From NCBI RefSeq assembly GCF_005889735.1, contig NZ_VCKY01000091.1, positions 1-38,793 on the forward strand: DNA of 38,793 nucleotides, in the 5' to 3' direction. The position numbers were made by a program, and so were the translations under genes. The notes beneath the pieces are model-generated. The model saw nothing but the letters and a program-made list of their open reading frames with translations, was not told the origin of the DNA and ran no database searches. The stretch is from Nonomuraea turkmeniaca. GTDB taxonomy: Bacteria > Actinomycetota > Actinomycetes > Streptosporangiales > Streptosporangiaceae. This document shows, in pieces, positions 7,661-15,274 of this stretch. Each line of letters opens with the position of its first letter. The first letter of the stretch is position 1.

Positions 7661-8460
7661 TCCTTCTCCCCCTTGAGCAGCGCGACCTCGCCGGAGACCG
7701 TGATCGCCGACACTGAGGCCATGCCGCCGCCCAGCCGCCCCGACATCGTCTTCGTGCCGGGGCCGCTCGTGTTGGACAATTCCTCGAACGTGCTCACTAG
7801 CCTGCCGGACGTGGACCTCGCGCTGACGTCCGCGTCCACGTTCTCCGGCAGTCTGACCAGGATGTCACCGGAAACGCTGTTGAACGTGACATGACCCGTG
7901 GGCCGCAGCGTCAGGTCGGCGGTGATGCGGCCGGAGACCGTGTTCGCCCTCAGCCGGCGCGGCGTGCCGTCGGCAACCGTCAGGTCTCCCGAGACGCTCT
8001 TGAACGCCAGGTCGCCGTCCATGGCCCGGCTCTCGACCGCACCCGAGACGGTCGTGGCGCTGACGTCGCCGCTGACCCCGTCCAGCACGATCTCCGCGTT
8101 CACGCTCCGCACCTGGGTCATCTTCTCGAACCCGGCCACCACGGCGGGCGCGGACACCACCCCGGCGTTGACGCGGCATCCCTTAGGCACGGTGATCGTC
8201 AGGACCGTCCTGCGCCGGTCACGCCGCAACCAGCCGAGCAGGCCGTCCCAGGTGAGATCCTTGTACGCGACCGAGAGCTCCCTGGCGTCCTCGTCATAGG
8301 TGACCAGCAGCGGCGAGGCGGACTCGAACTCGGCCACGTCCAGGGTGGGCGGGCCCTCGCTGGCGAGCACGGCCAGTCGCCCGGCGACGATCCGCACGTC
8401 GAGCGACTCCACTGGGCCGAACGTCAGCTGTTCCGGTGCCTCGATCGTCCACTGCTGCAT
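7657..8460 (-). CDS. DUF4097 family beta-strand repeat protein
   Basis: 267 aa. The body repeats a VSG-centred beta motif roughly every 19-22 residues (VSGDVSATTVSGAVES, KSVSGDLTVADG, NTVSGRITADLTL, NSVSGDILVRL, RSTSGRLVSTF). This is the right-handed beta-solenoid pattern of DUF4097/adhesin-like proteins. There is no signal peptide or membrane segment. DUF4097 genes are frequently paired with PadR regulators, as here. The ATG at 8460 has GGGAGGG upstream; the longer TTG start at 8496 would place the start inside the operator. The function of the family is not established; a cytoplasmic scaffold or envelope-stress role is only a guess. Confidence 0.88.
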   Translation of the reverse strand: MQQWTIEAPEQLTFGPVESLDVRIVAGRLAVLASEGPPTLDVAEFESASPLLVTYDEDARELSVAYKDLTWDGLLGWLRRDRRRTVLTITVPKGCRVNAGVVSAPAVVAGFEKMTQVRSVNAEIVLDGVSGDVSATTVSGAVESRAMDGDLAFKSVSGDLTVADGTPRRLRANTVSGRITADLTLRPTGHVTFNSVSGDILVRLPENVDADVSARSTSGRLVSTFEELSNTSGPGTKTMSGRLGGGMASVSAITVSGEVALLKGEKE

Positions 8461-8496
8461 GATCCCCGCCCTCCCTGGCGACACATCTCTACGCAA

Positions 8497-8537
8497 GACA
8501 CGATATGTCGTGTCTAATCAAAACTCAAGATGTATCG
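8497..8537 (-). promoter_or_regulatory. Promoter and operator of the DUF4097-padR operon
   Basis: On the minus strand TTGAGT (8528-8523) and TATCGT (8505-8500) are spaced 17 bp, a good sigma-70-type promoter, placed 40 bp before the ATG at 8460. The -10 lies inside a perfect dyad GACACGA-TATG-TCGTGTC (8497-8514). A related half-site (CGATACATC on the minus strand, 8537-8529) lies just upstream of the -35. The arrangement suits autorepression by the PadR protein encoded in the operon. The binding itself is inference. Confidence 0.6.
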
Positions 8538-8557
8538 CGTCTGTGTGCGGGCGAGCC

Positions 8558-8737
8558 CTACTCGTCGTCCTCGTCGTCGAGCCGCGCCAGCCACGTGGCC
8601 AGCCGCTCGATCGGGATCTCGAACTCGGGGTTGAGGTCCACGAACTCGCGCAGCCGCTCACCGAGCCACAGCAGGCTGACCTCCTCCTCGCCCCGCCGTT
8701 CGACCAGCTCCTCGATCCCCCGATCGGTGAAGTACAT
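8558..8737 (-). CDS. DUF6104 family small protein
   Basis: 59 aa, MYFTDRGIEELVERRGEEEV... ending TWLARLDDEDDE. This is a very acidic, compact helical protein matching the small actinobacterial family DUF6104 as I remember it. GGAGAAC lies just before the ATG at 8737. The stop of the Fic gene is only 10 bp upstream, so the two may be co-transcribed. No catalytic motif is visible and the role is unknown. A longer reading frame back to 9043 overlaps fic and has arginine/proline-rich shadow composition, so I use the short form. Confidence 0.85.
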   Translation of the reverse strand: MYFTDRGIEELVERRGEEEVSLLWLGERLREFVDLNPEFEIPIERLATWLARLDDEDDE

Positions 8738-8747
8738 CGTTCTCCAT

Positions 8748-10064
8748 TCAGTCCGTACGCAGCCGTGACGCGAGGTCGCCGACCGGAACCCAGGCGTCGG
8801 CGCGCCCCCGCCTGACTTTAACCAGTAGCCCGCGGTGCTCCAGCTCGCGGAGGTCGGTTCTGGCCGTCTGGAGCACGATCCGGTGGCCGGCGGCGTGGGA
8901 GGCCACGGTGTACTCCGCGGTGGGATGGTCTGCGGCATGCGCCAGAAGGGCGATCTGGCGGGCGTTGAAGGCTTCCTTGCGGGCGCGGGCCAGATACGCT
9001 TGGACCTCGCGCGTCTCGGCGACCTTTCTGCCGAGGTAGTCATTCAGATCGTCGATGGCGCGGCGCAGGACGTCGAGTTGGTGGATGACGAAGTAGGTGA
9101 GGTCGTTCTCGTCCTGCTCGACGTGGAGGAAGCTGCGGCCGTAGCGGGCCGGTGAGTTCTTCAGGATCCGTGAGATCGAGATGAACTCCGTGAGCCAGTA
9201 GCCCTGGTTGAGCATCGACCAGTAGAACAGCGCGCGTGCCGTCCTCCCGTTGCCGTCCTCGAACGGATGGTCGTAGGCCAGCATGAAATGCACCGCCACA
9301 GCCCTGATCACCGGAGGCACGTACGTCGTGTGCGAGTTGCCATTGGCGAAGTCGCACAATCGTTGGATCCGCTCCGGCAGCTCCTCGGCCGCAGGAGGCT
9401 CGTGCAGCACCTCGCCGTAAGTGTCGGCAACCACGACCCGTTTCTCGCCAGGCAACTGGAAGCGGCCGGCCGCTGTGGGGTTGTGCAGGGTGCCCTCGGT
9501 GACCATGTGCTGGATCTCGCAGATGAGAGCTGGTGTGAGGGGCTCGTTGCGCAGCTCTCCGATGCGGCGCATGGCGAGGTAATTGTTACGGATCATGAGC
9601 TCGTCGACCGTCTGCGGCTTACGGCCGCTCCGCAGCATGTCCTTGGCCACCACGTACGTGGTCGCCGCGCCTTCGAGCTGGCTGGACATGATGGCCTCCT
9701 CGATCAGCGAGCTGATGAGGTATCGGTCGCGGGTCACCGGGTTGGCGACGGGCTCCGGCGTGCCGATCCGGCCGCTCAGGTCGCGATTGAGCGCCTCCAT
9801 GCCGCGCAGCACCTCATCCGGCAGCGCGTAGGTGAAGGGCACACCGGCCGAGTCGACCAGGGGGAGATCTCGCCGCATGCCGAGCCGTGCCATTTTGAGG
9901 CCGAGCCACCACTGCTTGTGCGTGAGGCCCGTCGGCGGCGTGCGGCGCCGGACCTCGTCCCATGGCAGGTAGCGCTCCATGGAATCGACGGCCGACAGCA
10001 ACCACAAGCTGTCAGCTTCGAGCCAAAGCTCCCGCCACGGTGGCGGCTTCTGAGGCTGGCGCAC
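8748..10064 (-). CDS. Class II Fic-domain protein (predicted AMPylase) with C-terminal winged helix
   Basis: 438 aa. The Fic motif is complete: HPFEDGNGR at residues 266-274 (catalytic His266, Asp270, Arg274). An N-terminal inhibitory helix SSQLEG (Ser127, Glu131) makes it a class II, self-inhibited Fic protein. The hairpin region GEKRVVVADTYGEVLHEPP fits the target-docking flap. Residues about 375-438 form a winged helix (NARQIALLAHAAD, VLQTARTDLRELEHRGLLVKVRRGRA). By family it transfers AMP to a Tyr/Ser/Thr hydroxyl of a protein; the target is unknown. The GTG start at 10064 follows GGTGGG. A remarkable palindrome lies immediately upstream and may be bound by its own wHTH (inference). Confidence 0.92.
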   Translation of the reverse strand: MRQPQKPPPWRELWLEADSLWLLSAVDSMERYLPWDEVRRRTPPTGLTHKQWWLGLKMARLGMRRDLPLVDSAGVPFTYALPDEVLRGMEALNRDLSGRIGTPEPVANPVTRDRYLISSLIEEAIMSSQLEGAATTYVVAKDMLRSGRKPQTVDELMIRNNYLAMRRIGELRNEPLTPALICEIQHMVTEGTLHNPTAAGRFQLPGEKRVVVADTYGEVLHEPPAAEELPERIQRLCDFANGNSHTTYVPPVIRAVAVHFMLAYDHPFEDGNGRTARALFYWSMLNQGYWLTEFISISRILKNSPARYGRSFLHVEQDENDLTYFVIHQLDVLRRAIDDLNDYLGRKVAETREVQAYLARARKEAFNARQIALLAHAADHPTAEYTVASHAAGHRIVLQTARTDLRELEHRGLLVKVRRGRADAWVPVGDLASRLRTD

Positions 10065-10078
10065 GAACCCACCTACTA

Positions 10079-10135
10079 AAATTGGCAGTTGTTAGCTGCT
10101 AATTAGCTGCTAACAACTGCCAATTTAGCAGTTGG
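10079..10135. promoter_or_regulatory. 48-bp palindrome and 11-bp phased motif array between kgd and fic
   Basis: Positions 10079-10096 and 10109-10126 are perfectly complementary 18-mers (GCTAACAACTGCCAATTT on the right). The 12-nt centre contains the palindrome GCTAATTAGC, so the whole 48 bp has a single T/T mismatch pair. It is also made of repeated units: TTGGCAGTTG (10082), TTAGCTGCTAA (10092), TTAGCTGCTAA (10103), CAACTGCCAA (10114) and TTAGCAGTTGG (10125), spaced 10-11 bp, one helical turn. The block lies 15 bp before the fic GTG, and on the minus strand about 22 bp after the kgd stop with a TTTT after it. Operator for fic and terminator for kgd are both possible. Confidence 0.65.
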
Positions 10136-10147
10136 TTGCCCGGGGCG

Positions 10148-13100
10148 TCAGGTGAACACCTGGTGGAGGATCTCGTCCAGCTCGGTGTCGTGGGCGTTGT
10201 GCGAGCCCGTCGCCGGCGAGCTGTTAGGCGTGCGCGACACCCGCCGCACCGGCCGGCCGCCCAGCGCCTGCGGGTCCTCGGCCAGCTTCAGCGTCAGGTA
10301 GGGCCACGGCCCCATGTTGGCCGGCTCGTCCTGCGCCCACGCCAACTCCACCTGCGAGTCGTACCGGCCCAGCTCGGCCTGCAGCTCCTCGGCCGGGAAC
10401 GGGTAGAGCCGCTCCAGGCGGACGATGGCGACGTCGTCGCGGCCCGTCTTGTCACGCTGCGCGGCCAGCTCGTAGTAGAGCTTGCCGGAGGTGAGGACGA
10501 CCTTGGTCACCTTGGCCGGGTCGACGGTGGTGTCGCCGAGGACCGGCTGGAAGGTGCCCGAGGTGAAGTCGGACGCCTTGGAGGTGGCCGCCTTGTGGCG
10601 CAGCAGCCACTTCGGCGTGAAGACCACCATCGGCTTGTGCCGCTGCGACTCCACCTGCCAGCGCAGCAGGTGGAAGTAGTTGGCCGGGGTGGTGGGCTGC
10701 GCGACCGTCATGTTGTCGAGCGCGCAGACCTGCAGGAACCGCTCGATGCGGGCGGAGGAGTGGTCGGGGCCCTGGCCCTCGAAGCCGTGCGGCAGCAGCA
10801 GCACGACCGAGGACTTCTGCCCCCACTTCTGCTCGCCCGACGAGATGAACTCGTCGATGATCGTCTGGGCGCCGTTGACGAAGTCGCCGAACTGCGCCTC
10901 CCACGCCACCAGGGCGTCCGGGCGGACGACGCTGTAGCCGTACTCGAAGCCGAGCGCCGCGAACTCGCTGAGCAGCGAGTCGTAGACGTAGAGCTTCGTG
11001 GTGCCCTGGTTGAACGCCTTGAGCGGCGTGTGGTCGGCGCCGGTCATCCGGTCCACCAGCACGGCGTGGCGCTGCGTGAACGTGCCGCGCCGCGAGTCCT
11101 GGCCGACCAGCCGCACCGGGTGGCCGTCCAGCAGCAGCGAGCCGAACGCCAGCGTCTCGCCCATCGCCCAGTCGATCGCGTCCTGCTCGACCATCTGGCC
11201 GCGGCGCTGCAGCACCGGCGCCAGGCGCGGGTGCGGCGTGAAGCCGTCGGGCAGGTTGAGCTGGGTGTCGACGATGCGCTTGAGCGTCTCGTGGGTGATC
11301 GCGGTCGGCGTGTCGTCGTGCGACCACTTGACGACCTCGGTCGGCGGCACCCGCATCGCGGCCGCCTCCTGCGGCTTCTTCGCCGCCTCACGGACCTCGG
11401 TGAACGCCTGCTCCAGCTTGGCCTGGTAGTCGCGCAGCGCCTGCTCGGCCTCCTCGACCGTGATGTCGCCCCGGCCGATCAATGCCTCGGTGTAGAGCTT
11501 GCGGGTCGAGCGCTTGGCGTCGATGAGGTCGTACATCAGCGGCTGGGTGAAGGCCGGGTTGTCGCCCTCGTTGTGGCCGCGGCGACGGTAGCAGATGAGG
11601 TCGATGACGACGTCCTTGCGGAACGCCTGCCGGTACTCGTAGGCCAGCTGGCCCACGCGGACCACCTGCTCGGGGTCGTCGCCGTTGACGTGGAAGATCG
11701 GGGCCTGGATCATCCGGGCCACGTCGGTGGCGTACACCGAGGACCGGGACGAGGCGGGCGAGGTCGTGAAGCCGACCTGGTTGTTGACCACCACGTGCAC
11801 GGTGCCGCCGGTGCGGTAGCCGCGCAGCTGCGACAGGTTGAGCGTCTCGGCCACGACGCCCTGGCCGGCGAAGGCCGCGTCGCCGTGGATGAGGACGGGC
11901 AGGACGGTGAAGCCCTCCTCGCCGCGCTCGATGAGGTCCTGCTTGGCGCGGACGACACCCTCCAGGACAGGGTCGACCGCCTCCAGGTGGGAGGGGTTGG
12001 CGACCACGGACGCGGAGATCGTGTTGCCGCTCGGCGAGGTGAACTCGCCGGTCGCGCCGAGGTGATACTTCACGTCACCGGAGCCGTGCGCGGTACGCGG
12101 GTCGATGTTGCCCTCGAACTCGCCGAAGATCTGGGCGTAGGACTTGCCCACGATGTTGGCCAGCACGTTGAGACGGCCGCGGTGGGCCATGCCGATGACG
12201 ACCTCGTCGAGGCCCTCGTCGGCGGCGTCGCTGATCACCGAGTCGAGCAGCGGGATCAGGGACTCGCCGCCCTCCAGCGAGAAGCGCTTCTGGCCGACGA
12301 ACTTCGTCTGCAGGAACGTCTCGAACGCCTCGGCGGTGTTGAGCCGCGATAGGATGTTGAGCTGCTCGTCGCGCTCCGGCGACTTGTGCGCCTTCTCCAC
12401 CCGCGCCTGGATCCAGGCCCGCTCCTCGGGGTTCTGGATGTGCATGTACTCGATGCCGACCGTGCGGCAGTAGGAGTCGCGCAGCACGCCCAGGATGTCG
12501 CGCAGCTTCATCAGCGGCTTGCCGCCGAAGCCGCCGGTGGCGAACTCGCGCTCCAGGTCCCACAGCGTCAGCCCGTGCGACTGGATGTCGAGGTCGGGGT
12601 GCTTGCGCTGCTTGTACTCCAGCGGGTCGGTCTCGGCCATGAGGTGGCCGCGCACCCGGTAGGCGTGGATCAGCTCGATCACGCGCGCGGACTTGGCCAC
12701 GTCGTCGTCGTGGGTGGCCGAGATGTCCTGAACCCAGCGGACCGGCTCGTACGGGATCCGCAGTGCCTCGAAGATCTCGTCGTAGAAGCCGTCCTCACCG
12801 AGCAGCAGCCGGTGGATCTGGCGCAGGAAGTCGCCCGACTGGGCGCCCTGAATGATCCGGTGATCGTAGGTGCTGGTCAGCGTCATGACCTTGGAGACGG
12901 CCAGCCGCGACAGCGTGTCGGGCGAGGCGCCCTGGTATTCCGCCGGGTATTCCATCGCGCCGACGCCGATGATCGTGCCCTGGCCGGGCATCAGGCGGGG
13001 CACGGAATGCACCGTGCCAATGGTGCCCGGGTTGGTCAGCGAGATCGTGGTGCCGGCGAAGTCGTCGACGCCCAGCTTGCCGGCGCGCGCCTTGCGGACG

Positions 13101-13786
13101 ACGTCCTCGTACGCCATCCAGAACTGCCGGAAGTCCATCTCCTCCGCGCCCTTGATCGAGGGCACGAGGAGCTGGCGGTCGCCGTTGCTCTTCTGCACGT
13201 CGATCGCCAGGCCGAAGCCCACGTGCGCGGGCTTGACCAGCGTCGGCTTGCCGTCGACCTCCGCGAAGGAGTAGTTCATCTCCGGCATGGCCTTCAACGC
13301 CTTGACGATCGCGAAGCCGATCAGGTGGGTGAAGGAGACCTTGCCGCCGCGGCCCCGCTTGAGGTGATTGTTGATCACGATGCGGTTGTCGATGAGCAGC
13401 TTGGCCGGGATGGCGCGCACACTCGTCGCCGTCGGCACCGACAGCGACAGGTCCATGTTGGCCGCCGTGCGGGCCGCGGCGCCGCGCAGCTTGACCTCTT
13501 CGGCGTCCTTGGGCACCGGAGTGGTCGGCTGCTTCGGCTTCTCGGCCGCCGGTGGCGCCTTGGGCGGCGCCGGGGTGGGAGCGGGGGCGGTCACAGTGCC
13601 GTTCGCCGCTTCTTTGACCGGGGTACGGCCCGGTCCGTAATCAGGGTTGTAGTCAGCGAAGAAGTTCCACCAGGCCTTGTCGACCGACTCGGGGTCCTGG
13701 AGGTACTTCTGATACAGCTCGTCGACAAGCCACTCGTTCTGACCAAAGCTTGCCAGTGGGTTTGTCCGCGACGACTCAGACGACAC
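10148..13786 (-). CDS. kgd: Multifunctional 2-oxoglutarate decarboxylase / dehydrogenase E1-E2 protein
   Basis: About 1212 aa. This is the actinobacterial single-chain enzyme of the TCA cycle, making succinyl-CoA (with E3) or succinic semialdehyde / 2-hydroxy-3-oxoadipate from 2-oxoglutarate. An E1-type N-terminal helix (FGQNEWLVDELYQKYLQDP, residues 11-29) is followed by a Pro/Ala-rich linker. An E2 acyltransferase catalytic domain ends with STYDHRIIQGAQSGDFL. The thiamine-diphosphate E1 domain has GMAHRGRLNVLAN, HGDAAFAGQGVVAETLNLS and NNQVGFTTSP. The transketolase-like C-terminus ends TELDEILHQVFT. No lipoyl domain is present, as usual for this family. GTG 13786 gives the family-like N-terminus; TTG 13840 is an in-frame alternative adding 18 residues. 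Confidence 0.95.
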   Translation of the reverse strand: MSSESSRTNPLASFGQNEWLVDELYQKYLQDPESVDKAWWNFFADYNPDYGPGRTPVKEAANGTVTAPAPTPAPPKAPPAAEKPKQPTTPVPKDAEEVKLRGAAARTAANMDLSLSVPTATSVRAIPAKLLIDNRIVINNHLKRGRGGKVSFTHLIGFAIVKALKAMPEMNYSFAEVDGKPTLVKPAHVGFGLAIDVQKSNGDRQLLVPSIKGAEEMDFRQFWMAYEDVVRKARAGKLGVDDFAGTTISLTNPGTIGTVHSVPRLMPGQGTIIGVGAMEYPAEYQGASPDTLSRLAVSKVMTLTSTYDHRIIQGAQSGDFLRQIHRLLLGEDGFYDEIFEALRIPYEPVRWVQDISATHDDDVAKSARVIELIHAYRVRGHLMAETDPLEYKQRKHPDLDIQSHGLTLWDLEREFATGGFGGKPLMKLRDILGVLRDSYCRTVGIEYMHIQNPEERAWIQARVEKAHKSPERDEQLNILSRLNTAEAFETFLQTKFVGQKRFSLEGGESLIPLLDSVISDAADEGLDEVVIGMAHRGRLNVLANIVGKSYAQIFGEFEGNIDPRTAHGSGDVKYHLGATGEFTSPSGNTISASVVANPSHLEAVDPVLEGVVRAKQDLIERGEEGFTVLPVLIHGDAAFAGQGVVAETLNLSQLRGYRTGGTVHVVVNNQVGFTTSPASSRSSVYATDVARMIQAPIFHVNGDDPEQVVRVGQLAYEYRQAFRKDVVIDLICYRRRGHNEGDNPAFTQPLMYDLIDAKRSTRKLYTEALIGRGDITVEEAEQALRDYQAKLEQAFTEVREAAKKPQEAAAMRVPPTEVVKWSHDDTPTAITHETLKRIVDTQLNLPDGFTPHPRLAPVLQRRGQMVEQDAIDWAMGETLAFGSLLLDGHPVRLVGQDSRRGTFTQRHAVLVDRMTGADHTPLKAFNQGTTKLYVYDSLLSEFAALGFEYGYSVVRPDALVAWEAQFGDFVNGAQTIIDEFISSGEQKWGQKSSVVLLLPHGFEGQGPDHSSARIERFLQVCALDNMTVAQPTTPANYFHLLRWQVESQRHKPMVVFTPKWLLRHKAATSKASDFTSGTFQPVLGDTTVDPAKVTKVVLTSGKLYYELAAQRDKTGRDDVAIVRLERLYPFPAEELQAELGRYDSQVELAWAQDEPANMGPWPYLTLKLAEDPQALGGRPVRRVSRTPNSSPATGSHNAHDTELDEILHQVFT

Positions 13787-13990
13787 GGCGGAAATCGCCC
13801 TCTTCCGCAGATCGGCGTTGATGTTAGAGAACCTGTCCAAGGCTACTCGCCTGGACCGGCAGCGTGCGCCCGGGAGCCCGTGCCGCCTCGCACGATCCTC
13901 TCAAGACCGTGCAAAGAGGTCACGACCCCCTCGTCAATCCAGGTGGTGCCGCGTTTATTGCTGTTTGGTATCAACACTAAGACATCGGGT

Positions 13991-14635
13991 TTATTTCCCG
14001 CTGGTGAGCAATCTGCTAGTGATCTGCGCCTCAGGGGACAACTGGGACAGAAGATCGGCGAGCTCCTCGCCGGCCTCCTTGAGCTCCTCCAGCGACATCG
14101 GCTCCAGCCGCTCCAGCAGGAAGATCGCGTTGGTGGTCTCCTCGGTGAGGCGGGTGCGCACCACTTGGCGCCAGTTCCACCGGCGGCAGGTGACGCCGGC
14201 GTCGTCGCGCCAGATCACCTCGCCCGGCTCCGGCTGCCCCAGCACCTCCTCCGACGCCTCGTCGCCGGTCGCCCTGACCAGCCGCGCCGGGCCGACGTAG
14301 CGGTCGAGGTCCTCGCCGCCGATCGGCAGCGCGTGCTTCACGCTGATCGAGTTGTACGCGTCCACGGCCCGGTTGATCTCCGGCAGCGGCATGCGCCGGG
14401 TGAGGGCGTCGACCGAGGGCCGCGTCCGCTGCGGCTTGGCCCCGAACGCGCGGTAGGCGTCCTTCCACGCGTCGATCTTCGCGGTCTGCACCTCGACCTC
14501 GGACGCCGCCGCCAGCCAGGCGCGGGAGCGGTCGTCGGTCGGCCCGTTGCGCAGTCCGCGCGCGGTCATGAGCAGCACCGCGAAGTCCGGCCGCAGGTCG
14601 AAGACGGCATCGTCCACCCAGATGTCATCAAGCAT
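13991..14635 (-). CDS. Stand-alone B3/B4 (tRNA-editing-like) domain protein
   Basis: 214 aa. The sequence DALTRRMPLPEINRAVDAYNSISVKHALPIGGEDLDRY resembles the B3/B4 editing domain of phenylalanyl-tRNA synthetase beta chains, here without any synthetase part. GEVIWRDDAGVTCRRWNWRQVVRTRLTEETTNAIFLLE matches the second half of the same family. Free-standing B3/B4 proteins may clear mischarged tRNA or have other roles; none is proven for this type. The ATG at 14635 is divergent from the ArsR-like gene at 14702, with only 66 bp and a tandem operator-like repeat between them, so both may be controlled together. It ends 205 bp before the kgd start. Confidence 0.82.
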   Translation of the reverse strand: MLDDIWVDDAVFDLRPDFAVLLMTARGLRNGPTDDRSRAWLAAASEVEVQTAKIDAWKDAYRAFGAKPQRTRPSVDALTRRMPLPEINRAVDAYNSISVKHALPIGGEDLDRYVGPARLVRATGDEASEEVLGQPEPGEVIWRDDAGVTCRRWNWRQVVRTRLTEETTNAIFLLERLEPMSLEELKEAGEELADLLSQLSPEAQITSRLLTSGK

Positions 14636-14654
14636 GAGACCCAGCCTACAATCC

Positions 14655-14701
14655 GCAAAATTGTCTTTGCAAAATTGTCTTTGCGGTCTAGGCTGAAGTG
14701 T
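14655..14701 (+). promoter_or_regulatory. Tandem 14-bp operator-like repeat and promoter of the ArsR-like gene
   Basis: GCAAAATTGTCTTT occurs twice in perfect tandem (14655-14668 and 14669-14682) and is followed by GC. Each copy plus the next GC is a dyad GCAAA-N6-TTTGC. A TAGGCT hexamer at 14689-14694 would act as -10, with TTGCAA (14667-14672) 16 bp upstream as -35. It lies seven bases before the GTG at 14702, so the transcript is probably leaderless. An operator that covers the -35 suggests autorepression by the encoded regulator. Confidence 0.6.
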
Positions 14702-15274
14702 GTGGAGGAGCAATACAAGATCAGTGATCCGCGGGTGCTGAAGGCGGTCGCCCACCCGCTGCGTGTACGCCTGCTCGGCCTGTTGCGCACCGACGGGCCG
14801 GCCACCGCCAGCGAGCTGGGCCGCAAGGTCGGCGAAAGCTCCGGCTCGACCAGCTACCACCTGCGCGAGCTGTTCAAGTACGGCTTCATCGAGGAGGACG
14901 CCGACCGGCGCGACGGCCGCGAGCGCCGCTGGCGGCCCCGCCACCGCTACACCTCGTGGGACGCGGTCGAGATGTCGGCCACGGCCGAGGGGCGCGAGGC
15001 GGTCAAGATCATCCACTTGCGGCAGGCCGAGATGGTCGGCCGGGTGATGGAGGAGTTCGATGTCGCCGACTGGCCGCGCGAGTGGGTGGACGCGTCAGGA
15101 ATGAGCGACCACATCCTCATCCTGCCTCCCGCCGCGCTGGCCGAGTTCAAGAAGAAGGCCGAGGAGCTGCTGCTCGAACTCGCCGACCGCTACGCCGGCG
15201 ATCCCGACGCCAGGAAAGTCCACGTCTGGCTGGGCGCCGTCCCCCGCACGCCACCGTCACAGGAGGGCCCGTGA
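14702..15274 (+). CDS. ArsR-like winged-helix transcriptional regulator
   Basis: 190 aa. The HTH domain occupies residues 5-85: VLKAVAHPLRVRLLGLLRTDGPATASELGRKV and SGSTSYHLRELFKYGFIEE, followed by the wing RRDGRERRWRPRHRYTSW. The rest is helical (AVKIIHLRQAEMVGRVMEEF, LAEFKKKAEELLLELADRY) and probably dimerises or binds a ligand. There are no metal-binding cysteines, so it is not a metal sensor. The stop overlaps the GTG of the MFS gene (GTGA at 15271-15274), so it most likely controls drug or metabolite export by that transporter. The GTG start is set by the -10 element seven bases upstream and by the family-like N-terminus. Confidence 0.88.
   Translation: MEEQYKISDPRVLKAVAHPLRVRLLGLLRTDGPATASELGRKVGESSGSTSYHLRELFKYGFIEEDADRRDGRERRWRPRHRYTSWDAVEMSATAEGREAVKIIHLRQAEMVGRVMEEFDVADWPREWVDASGMSDHILILPPAALAEFKKKAEELLLELADRYAGDPDARKVHVWLGAVPRTPPSQEGP

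Noticed and set aside
10136..15274. Two very long plus-strand reading frames (738 and 962 codons) opposite kgd
   Set aside because: Their translations are Arg/Gly/Val/Asp-rich with no domain, as expected for antisense frames of a high-GC gene. Only the last 190 codons of the second (from 14702) are real.
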